This document shows, one piece after another, positions 1-4,936 of a stretch of DNA of 7,596 bases. Position numbers and translations under genes: made by a program. A model generated the notes under the pieces. That model saw only the letters and a program-made list of their open reading frames with translations, had not been told where the DNA came from and did not search any database. Source of the stretch: Desulfacyla sp964522045 (GTDB lineage Bacteria; Desulfobacterota; DSM-4660; Desulfatiglandales; Desulfatiglandaceae); contig CAZFSF010000133.1 in the NCBI GenBank assembly GCA_964522045.1, positions 1 to 7,596 on the forward strand, given 5' to 3'. The number at the start of each line of letters is the position of its first letter. Position 1 is the stretch's first letter.

Positions 1-653
1 TGATCGGCAGCCCATCTTCCAAAGACGTGAGTCTTGTTGATGCCGGGTTGATGGGTAAGGGAAATTACAAGGTTGAATCTATTAAGGAATTGGGGTTCGG
101 GCTTAGTGATATCAAAAGGGTGATTATGACTCACACCCATCTGGACCATATTGGATGTCTCGGTGAAATCTTAGAGTCGATCCCCCATGCTGAATTGTGG
201 GTGCATACCATTGAGGCCGAGGCCCTGGAACAGGGAGATGAAAGGGCAGTTTACGGGATGAATATGTTCGAGAGCATGTGCCAGGCCCAGTACGGGATTA
301 AACCGGGAGCATTTAAATTCCAGGTAGATCGTAAACTCGAGGGGGGAGAAACCTTAGAGCTTGGGGATACGAAGTGGGAGATCCTACACATTCCGGGGCA
401 TTCCGCGGGAAGCATCGCACTCTATGATCGCAAGGGAAAGATTCTTATCCCGGGTGATACGGTGTATGCGGATTATGCCATTGGCCGGTTCGATCTCCAT
501 GGAGCGAATGGCGCGCAACTCAAAGAATCCCTTATGGCGTTGGCTGAATTAGAGGTGGATATACTTCTGCCGGGCCACAACCGGATTGTTGGGGACCTTC
601 CACCAGGCTATATCCTTGAAACGGCCAAACAGTGGGGGCCTTATCTTTTGTAG
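1..653 (+). CDS. Metallo-beta-lactamase-fold metal-dependent hydrolase, 5' end missing
   Basis: Zinc-type hydrolase of the glyoxalase II / metallo-beta-lactamase superfamily; substrate unknown. The reading frame is already open at base 3 and reads I-G-S-P-S-S-K-D-V-S-L-V-D-A-G, typical of the first strands of the fold, so the true start lies upstream of the window and the GTG at 27 is probably internal. Metal ligands are visible in family order: the HxHxDH motif THTHLDH (bases 129-149), the second-site His in IPGHSAG (His at 399), the bridging Asp in IPGDTVY (Asp at 456) and the last His in LLPGHNRIV (His at 576). About 217 codons are present; small members of the family have about 210-250 residues, so little is missing. 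It ends in TAG at 651-653 and overlaps by 13 bp the end of the opposing J-protein gene. Cytoplasmic location is inferred; no membrane segment is seen in the part present. Superfamily call is firm; specific reaction is not. Confidence 0.9.
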   Translation, partial: IGSPSSKDVSLVDAGLMGKGNYKVESIKELGFGLSDIKRVIMTHTHLDHIGCLGEILESIPHAELWVHTIEAEALEQGDERAVYGMNMFESMCQAQYGIKPGAFKFQVDRKLEGGETLELGDTKWEILHIPGHSAGSIALYDRKGKILIPGDTVYADYAIGRFDLHGANGAQLKESLMALAELEVDILLPGHNRIVGDLPPGYILETAKQWGPYLL

Positions 654-1444
654 ATATTACGTCCTGTTCCCCTCATGGAAGACCAGAGCGCCTTTACCAA
701 CTCTCTCAGTTTTTGGAGCAGGGGATTTCTAACCCGAACCTCTATATAAAGGTCCCCTGGTTCTCCTGCGCCTTTTCCCTTTTCTCCCATCCCCTTCAGT
801 CGTATCTGCTGGCCCGCTCTTATGTTGGGAGGGATCGTGACTAACAGCTCCTTGGCGGTTTGCCTGCAAAGATAGCTTATCTTACCCCCTGTCTGGATTA
901 ATGCGGGAGAAACTGTGATTATATCCCGTAGGTCTTTCCCTCTTTCGGGTAATTCTATGCCCCATTTCTTTTTCAGGCCATACCTGATTAATTTACCCAG
1001 ATAGCCGCCAAGAAGAGGGTTTGCCTCAAAGACCCTCCCAAAAGCCCCCGGCCGCCTGAATTCAAAGGTCTGATATCCAGGGCCGTAAGACTCCCTGAAA
1101 ACGTCATCAAAGCCCCTGAACCCGAATGCCCGGCTCAATTCTTCAAAGATCTGCTGGATGTCTGAACCCCTGAAAATATCCTGCTCGGAGTAGGTTTGCC
1201 TGAACTGGCCGTATGCGGAAGGCCCGTAGGTCTGTTGCAGGGTATCGTACTGTTTTCTTTTTTCCGGGTGTGAGAGGACTGCGTATGATTCGTTTATCTC
1301 TTTCATCTTGGCTGCCGCACCGGGATTTCCCTTATTCCTGTCCGGGTGATATTTCAATGCCAGATTACGGTAGGCGTCTTTGAGCTGCTTCTGGTTCGAG
1401 GTTTTCTCTATTCCCAATATTTCATAGTAATCTTTTTGTTCCAT
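641..1444 (-). CDS. J-domain (DnaJ/CbpA-like) co-chaperone with one C-terminal domain
   Basis: Hsp40-type co-chaperone expected to stimulate DnaK ATPase in the cytoplasm. From the start at 1444 it has 267 residues. The J domain is at residues 5-68 (KDYYEILG..., HPD at 33-35). A Phe/Gly/Tyr-rich linker at about 73-150 follows, then a single DnaJ C-terminal beta domain at about 170-238 (GKDLRDIITVS..., IPPNIRAGQQIRLKGMGEKG, GEPGDLYIEVRV). No CxxCxGxG zinc repeats are present, so it is closer to CbpA (type II) than DnaJ, and the usual second C-terminal domain is missing: the protein ends about 30 residues later in a basic tail. Start 1444 is chosen because the J domain begins right there and AGAGGA lies 4 bases upstream. 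An in-frame ATG at 1516, also with a perfect AGGAG 7 bases upstream, would add 24 residues and is a real alternative. The gene diverges from the DUF2914-cdaA unit and converges on the hydrolase gene. Confidence 0.9.
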   Translation of the reverse strand: MEQKDYYEILGIEKTSNQKQLKDAYRNLALKYHPDRNKGNPGAAAKMKEINESYAVLSHPEKRKQYDTLQQTYGPSAYGQFRQTYSEQDIFRGSDIQQIFEELSRAFGFRGFDDVFRESYGPGYQTFEFRRPGAFGRVFEANPLLGGYLGKLIRYGLKKKWGIELPERGKDLRDIITVSPALIQTGGKISYLCRQTAKELLVTIPPNIRAGQQIRLKGMGEKGKGAGEPGDLYIEVRVRNPLLQKLRELVKALWSSMRGTGRNIYKR

Positions 1445-1523
1445 TGAGTCCTCTTCTTTGCAGACGTTCACAGGTTCAGCGTCAGCCGGGTAAACCTGGA
1501 ACCCCCATTCACTCATCGTACTG

Positions 1524-1528
1524 CTCCT
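1524..1528 (-). promoter_or_regulatory. Ribosome binding site for the alternative upstream start of the J protein
   Basis: The minus strand reads AGGAG, seven bases, then ATG (start at 1516). This is a better-spaced Shine-Dalgarno than the AGAGGA four bases before the ATG at 1444. The 24 extra residues (MSEWGFQVYPADAEPVNVCK then EEDS) resemble no domain I recognise. Either start, or both, may be used. Confidence 0.5.
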
Positions 1529-1554
1529 ATTTTGAGTCAATATCATTATTGCTT

Positions 1555-1688
1555 TGGAAGTCAAGGGAAAACTCAGAAGTCGCTACCCGTTTGTGAGATC
1601 TGGCATGATATGGTCTTTGTTGCGGGTCTCAGAGAGGCTCTAATGGATAATGGCGATTGGTCGCCCCTTGCTTTTTCCTTGACTTCCA
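1555..1688. repeat. 17-bp inverted repeat, arms 1555-1571 and 1672-1688, in a divergent promoter region
   Basis: The left arm is TGGAAGTCAAGGGAAAA. The reverse complement of the right arm is TGGAAGTCAAGGAAAAA, so 16 of 17 bases match and the single difference would be a G-U pair in RNA. The interior is 100 bases long. Within it are a 7-bp stem with one wobble (1594-1600 / 1625-1631) and a perfect 5-bp stem with a TTGG loop (1652-1656 / 1661-1665). Each arm, read outward, contains CCTTGACTTCCA. This can be read either as a duplicated promoter/operator serving two divergent genes or as a folded RNA closed by a long stem. No target-site duplication flanks it, which argues against a simple mobile element. 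No gene is supported in 1517-1790. Confidence 0.7.
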
Positions 1689-1707
1689 TGGGGCGGTCCG
1701 CTATCTT
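1679..1707 (+). promoter_or_regulatory. Candidate sigma-70 promoter for the DUF2914-cdaA unit
   Basis: TTGACT (1679-1684, five of six bases of the -35 consensus) is followed after exactly 17 bases by TATCTT (1702-1707, four of six of the -10 consensus). It lies about 80 bases upstream of the DUF2914 start and its -35 box lies inside the right arm of the inverted repeat. An AT-rich 6-bp hairpin with a GCAT loop (1705-1720) would sit at about the transcription start. Inferred from sequence match only. Confidence 0.45.
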
Positions 1708-1790
1708 TTTGCATAAAAAGCAGGCTGTTATCATCTCATCGCCTTTCCGAAGAAGTGAATTCATATCATCCGAGCGAGAGACATGCTTCC

Positions 1791-2243
1791 ATGAAAAAAA
1801 TGAAAAATACAATTGCAGTTCTGTTCCTGATTGCCGCGATCCTTTCTTGTTTCGCCCAAAATATACATGGGGCCGAAGGTGACGCACAGTCCAAGCCCGC
1901 GGCCACTGAAAAGCCGCACGGTCTGACCCTCGTCAAAGCGGTCATGTGCGAGGGTATAGGAGACCTTGAACCTAAGAATGAGACGATCATTTTTTCAGCG
2001 GAACGTAAAGGAGCAACCTGCTTTACCGCCTTTGACCCGGTGCCTGAAAAAACGGTGATCTATCATAACTGGTTCAAACGGGACCAGCCCGATGCAAAGG
2101 TAAAACTGACCCTCAAGCCGCCCAAGTGGTCCTGCTTCAGCAAAATACGTATTCGAGATACGGATGTCGGCCCCTGGCGCGTGGAAATTACTAATTCTCA
2201 TGGTAAAATTTTTCAAACCCTGCGATTTAGCGTAACGGAGTGA
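1791..2243 (+). CDS. Exported DUF2914-family protein
   Basis: 150-residue protein with an N-terminal export signal and a DUF2914 domain, a family of unknown function. The signal has a basic start (MKKMKN), a hydrophobic core at residues 7-19 and a cleavage region ending near IHGA (residue 28). The sequence I-L-S-C at 17-20 is a possible but non-ideal lipobox, so the mature protein may be periplasmic or a lipoprotein. The DUF2914 part runs from about residue 46 to 149: LVKAVMCEGI, a middle CFTAFDPVPEKTVIYHNWF segment, KPPKWSCFSKIR, then GPWRVEITNSHGKIFQTLRFSV, the usual closing strand pair. Three mature-part Cys are at 53, 77 and 115. ATG 1791 is preferred because it places the signal peptide at the N-terminus; an in-frame GTG at 1755 would add 12 polar residues. 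The ribosome binding site is weak (GAGAG, too far upstream). Its TGA abuts the next start codon, suggesting coupling with cdaA. Confidence 0.85.
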   Translation: MKKMKNTIAVLFLIAAILSCFAQNIHGAEGDAQSKPAATEKPHGLTLVKAVMCEGIGDLEPKNETIIFSAERKGATCFTAFDPVPEKTVIYHNWFKRDQPDAKVKLTLKPPKWSCFSKIRIRDTDVGPWRVEITNSHGKIFQTLRFSVTE

Positions 2244-2450
2244 TTGGCGTTGGAAAAAATCCTGATTTTTGTGTCCAGCATTCGATGGCAGGATATTATC
2301 GATATTGCGTTTAACGCCTATATCCTGTTTCGTCTCTACGCGCTTTTTCGAGGAACAGATGCTTTCAGGGTTCTGCTTGGAATCGCCTTTCTCTGGATAC
2401 TGCAAAGGATGGCCGTATCCATGGGACTCATTCTGACCAGTTGGATGATG
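2244..2450 (+). CDS. cdaA: Diadenylate cyclase CdaA, N-terminal membrane part (cut by assembly gap)
   Basis: The first 69 codons of a CdaA-type diadenylate cyclase, the enzyme that makes c-di-AMP from two ATP. The segment IRWQDIIDIAFNAYILFRLY, then the RGTDAFRVLLGI and WILQRMAV stretches, match the CdaA N-terminus, where membrane helices precede the catalytic domain. Two helices are visible (about residues 17-35 and 41-60); the third falls in the N run. There is no ATG. TTG at 2244 directly follows the DUF2914 stop, and TTG at 2250 (two codons later) is better spaced (9 bases) from GGAG at 2237-2240, so the start could be either. The end at 2450 is artificial. The protein resumes at 2551 (separate entry). 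Frame comparison shows the real missing stretch should be a multiple of three. Confidence 0.85.
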
Positions 2451-2550
2451 NNNNNNNNNNNNNNNNNNNNNNNNNNNNNNNNNNNNNNNNNNNNNNNNNN
2501 NNNNNNNNNNNNNNNNNNNNNNNNNNNNNNNNNNNNNNNNNNNNNNNNNN
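2451..2550. other. Assembly gap, 100 N
   Basis: Exactly 100 N, the conventional placeholder for a gap of unknown size. The flanks encode the two ends of one CdaA protein. Compared with the Bacillus subtilis CdaA sequence as I recall it, about 130-140 residues lie between the SWMM and GTRHRAA positions, so the true gap is probably near 400 bases. The hidden part includes the third membrane helix and the DGA active-site motif. Confidence 0.95.
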
Positions 2551-3393
2551 TACGGAACCCGTCACAGAGCTGCGGCGGGATTGTCGGAAATAACGGACGC
2601 CATGGTCATTGTCGTATCTGAAGAAAGGGGCACTATTACCATAACCCGAGGCGCCGATGTGCTCAACATCAATGAAAGGAAGCCGCTTGTCTCAGCCCTA
2701 AGGGAACACCTTGGAATTCGGGAAAACCAGACCCAGTACTTGAAAAAAAGGAAAATTGAGCTGAGGATTGCGGTCATTGTATCCCTTTTCGTTGTTTCCG
2801 CCGTTTGGTTCAGTATCAGCAGAGGGCTCGATGCCATCAAGACGTTTGACATTCCCGTGGAGTATGCCAACCGGAACCCCGAGATGGAACTGTTAAACAC
2901 ATCCGCGACTTCTGTTCGCCTTTTCTTGAGAGGATCAAGGGCACTTTTAAGATCCATCCGACCCGAGCAGATCCGAGTGAGAATGGATCTGGGTAAGGCC
3001 GTAACCGGAACCAACACATTTGCCATTACCAACGACAATCTTTCCATTCCCCCCGGACTTTCCTTAAGGGAGGTAAGGCCGATGATGGTCGATGTGAATC
3101 TGGATACGCGCACAAAAAAATCGCTCCCGGTACAGGCGGATTGGGTGGGAAAACTGGCCTCGGACCTGAATCTTGTTCGATCGAAAATCATCCCCTCAAG
3201 AATTGAACTCAGCGGGCCCAAGACGATCCTCGACAGCATGTCGACCCTTTATACCAAAAGTATTCCCCTGAACAGCATCAGCAGTTCAGGGGAAACGAGC
3301 GCAAAAGTAGTTATCCCGTCCGCCTTTCTGAAAGCGGAATCAGGTTCCCAAGAAAAGGTTATCGTGGAATATGAGATAATGAAACGACAGTAG
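2551..3393 (+). CDS. cdaA: CdaA catalytic C-terminus fused to a membrane helix and two YbbR/CdaR-like domains
   Basis: 280 residues in one open frame from the gap to TAG at 3391-3393. Residues 2-40 are the end of the DAC (DisA_N) domain: GTRHRAAAGLSEITDAMVIV carries the RHR motif that binds ATP in diadenylate cyclases, then VSEERGTITI. After a short linker come KKRK (65-68) and one hydrophobic helix (73-89), with positive charge on the inner side. Residues about 97-180 and 185-275 form two beta-rich repeats resembling YbbR domains, with the recurring pattern of IPVEY / LPVQADW openings, SVRLFLRGSRALL / RIELSGPKTIL centres and MVDVNLD / VIVEYEI ends. YbbR (CdaR) is normally a separate protein that binds and regulates CdaA from outside the membrane; here it is continuous with the cyclase. 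The predicted layout is helices, cytoplasmic cyclase, helix, periplasmic YbbR. TTG 2581 is internal, not a start. No glmM follows. DAC call is firm; YbbR call is from pattern memory. Confidence 0.85.
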   Translation, partial: YGTRHRAAAGLSEITDAMVIVVSEERGTITITRGADVLNINERKPLVSALREHLGIRENQTQYLKKRKIELRIAVIVSLFVVSAVWFSISRGLDAIKTFDIPVEYANRNPEMELLNTSATSVRLFLRGSRALLRSIRPEQIRVRMDLGKAVTGTNTFAITNDNLSIPPGLSLREVRPMMVDVNLDTRTKKSLPVQADWVGKLASDLNLVRSKIIPSRIELSGPKTILDSMSTLYTKSIPLNSISSSGETSAKVVIPSAFLKAESGSQEKVIVEYEIMKRQ

Positions 3394-3421
3394 GAGAACC
3401 ACGACCGCCTAAAATAGCTAC

Positions 3422-3458
3422 TTGACCTATTGACTATAAATTAATGAAATTACACAAT
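3422..3458 (+). promoter_or_regulatory. Candidate overlapping sigma-70 promoters upstream of the GlcD-like gene
   Basis: Two -35-like boxes lie 8 bases apart: TTGACC (3422-3427) and TTGACT (3430-3435). With 17-base spacers they face TGAAAT (3445-3450) and CACAAT (3453-3458), each four of six matches to TATAAT. The 94-bp interval holds no gene and no clear terminator for the cyclase gene. Confidence 0.4.
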
Positions 3459-3466
3459 AAATTAAT
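3436..3466. repeat. Two direct copies of ATAAATTAAT, 21 bp apart
   Basis: ATAAATTAAT occurs at 3436-3445 and 3457-3466, start to start 21 bp, about two helical turns. The copies lie in and just downstream of the candidate promoter and before the GAGG ribosome binding site (3478-3481). They could be a same-face operator pair, but AT-richness makes chance plausible. Confidence 0.45.
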
Positions 3467-3487
3467 CTATTTCATCAGAGGCAGAAT

Positions 3488-4870
3488 ATGAATGAGGATA
3501 TCAAAAAGGCCTTGATCGAGATTGCGGGTCAACAGAATTTCACTGATCTATTGATAGATCTGGTCTCTTATTCTTATGACGCTTCTGACCACGATCATCG
3601 GCCTGACGCGGCAGTATGGCCGACTGATGTGAGGCAGGTTTCTCTGATCCTGAACATAACTGACAAGCACGGCATCCCTGTCATTCCCCGAGGCGCTGGA
3701 ACCGGGTTAGCCGGAGCTGCAGTTCCGGTGTGCGGGGGCCTTGTTATGGATATGTGCAGGATGAACAGTATAATTGACATCAGGATAGCTGATCGCCTTG
3801 CCGTGGTCCAGCCGGGCGTAGTCTATGACGATCTGCAGAAGGCCTTAGCCCCGTATAGTTTTTTCTTCCCGCCGGACCCTGCCAGTGGAAAGGTATGCAC
3901 GGTTGGTGGCAACGTGGCTACCAATGCCGGGGGGATGAGGGGTGCAAAATACGGGGTGACAAGGGATTATGTTTTAGGGCTGGAGGTCGTCCTCCCCGGG
4001 GGCCGAATCATGCGGACCGGATCACAATGCATGAAGTCGGTCTCGGGCTATGATTTGACCCGGCTCTTTGTCGGATCAGAGGGTACCCTTGGCGTGGTTA
4101 CTGAGATCACCTTAAAAATCAACCCGAAGCCAACGGTCATAAAGACCGGACTGGCCCGTTTTCCCAGTCTCAAGGATGCAGGCCAGGCCGTCACAGGTAT
4201 TATGCACTCCGGCATTATTCCAAGCGTATTGGAGGTGCTTGATGAGAATACCATCATGGTTCTTCGGGAGCACGCAAATATGGACCTTCCTGATGCCATG
4301 GCAATTATTTTAGTCGAGACTGATGGTTACACCGAGGTGGAGGTCTCTGCTCAAATGGACAAGATCACGAAGATTTTCAATGAAAACAGGGCAACCCATA
4401 TCCGGACAGCCGAATCTGTGGAAGAGGCAGAGGAATTGTGGGTGGCCCGCAGGTCAGCCGGGAGTGTTGCCTCACAGCTTCGTACCAACAACGTGTCAGA
4501 AGATGTGGCTGTTCCCATCTCCAAGGTGCCCCATCTCCTGACCGGTATTTCGACCATTGTCCATAACTATCATTTACCCTTTGTTATCTTTGGACACGCG
4601 GGCGATGGCAACCTCCATCCCAAGGTCATGTATGACAGCTCTGACCCGGACCAGGTAAAGCGGGCTGGCAAGGCAGTTGATGAGATCTTCAGGCTTACTT
4701 GCGAGTTAGGCGGCACACTCACGGGCGAACATGGGATCGGTCTCTCAAAGGCGCCCTATATGAGACTCGAACATGACCCGGTTGAAATGGATGTTATGCG
4801 CAAGATAAAGGAGATATTCGACCCGAATAATATTCTTAACCCGGGCAAGATGGGACTTGATGTTATATAG
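3488..4870 (+). CDS. GlcD-family FAD-linked oxidoreductase (2-hydroxy acid dehydrogenase type)
   Basis: 460-residue flavoprotein of the D-lactate/glycolate dehydrogenase family, which oxidises 2-hydroxy acids to 2-oxo acids. The FAD-binding (PCMH-type) domain spans about residues 38-217, with the FAD diphosphate loop PRGAGTGLAGAAVP at 67-80 and the flavin-contact stretch GNVATNAGGMRGAKYGVTRD at 141-160. The FAD oxidase C-terminal domain spans about 218-458, with the metal/active-site motifs GHAGDGNLHP (369-378), GEHGIG (413-418) and the closing DPNNILNPGK (445-454). Length is normal for the family (about 450-500). ATG 3488 has GAGG six bases upstream. No iron-sulfur partner (GlcF) or GlcE is adjacent, so the electron acceptor may be an electron-transfer flavoprotein or a partner elsewhere. 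Substrate cannot be told from sequence; D-lactate, glycolate or a longer hydroxy acid are all possible. Confidence 0.92.
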   Translation: MNEDIKKALIEIAGQQNFTDLLIDLVSYSYDASDHDHRPDAAVWPTDVRQVSLILNITDKHGIPVIPRGAGTGLAGAAVPVCGGLVMDMCRMNSIIDIRIADRLAVVQPGVVYDDLQKALAPYSFFFPPDPASGKVCTVGGNVATNAGGMRGAKYGVTRDYVLGLEVVLPGGRIMRTGSQCMKSVSGYDLTRLFVGSEGTLGVVTEITLKINPKPTVIKTGLARFPSLKDAGQAVTGIMHSGIIPSVLEVLDENTIMVLREHANMDLPDAMAIILVETDGYTEVEVSAQMDKITKIFNENRATHIRTAESVEEAEELWVARRSAGSVASQLRTNNVSEDVAVPISKVPHLLTGISTIVHNYHLPFVIFGHAGDGNLHPKVMYDSSDPDQVKRAGKAVDEIFRLTCELGGTLTGEHGIGLSKAPYMRLEHDPVEMDVMRKIKEIFDPNNILNPGKMGLDVI

Positions 4871-4876
4871 GGCATC

Positions 4877-4905
4877 GGGTATTAGGTACTGGGTATTGGC
4901 CAGTA
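4877..4905. repeat. Degenerate heptamer repeats with a small hairpin between the GlcD-like and PaaK-like genes
   Basis: Three consecutive 7-base units, GGGTATT, AGGTACT, GGGTATT (4877-4897), occupy the 66-bp spacer. Overlapping them is a 6-bp inverted repeat, TACTGG (4887-4892) and CCAGTA (4900-4905), with a 7-base loop. There is no T tract after it, so a rho-independent terminator is not supported. Confidence 0.5.
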
Positions 4906-4925
4906 GAGTTTATGATTGCTGCAAT

Positions 4926-4931
4926 GGAGGG
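4926..4931 (+). promoter_or_regulatory. Ribosome binding site fixing the PaaK-like start
   Basis: GGAGGG lies five bases before ATG 4937, a strong Shine-Dalgarno. It decides for this ATG over the in-frame TTG at 4916, which lies upstream of the site. Confidence 0.75.
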
Positions 4932-4936
4932 CCATA

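Noticed and set aside
1555..1688. MITE or insertion-sequence remnant bounded by the inverted repeat
   Set aside because: No target-site duplication is seen at the ends (GCTT on the left, TGGG on the right) and no transposase trace lies inside; kept only as an alternative.
1532..1887. Open frames on both strands across the divergent spacer (+ 1532-1882 and - 1573-1887)
   Set aside because: They lack good ribosome sites, show no recognisable domain and overlap the well-supported DUF2914 signal peptide region in other frames.
2562..3239. 225-codon minus-strand open frame under the YbbR region
   Set aside because: It is antisense to a frame with clear DAC motifs and YbbR pattern, and its translation is low-complexity Ser/Leu/Arg-rich, typical of a shadow frame.
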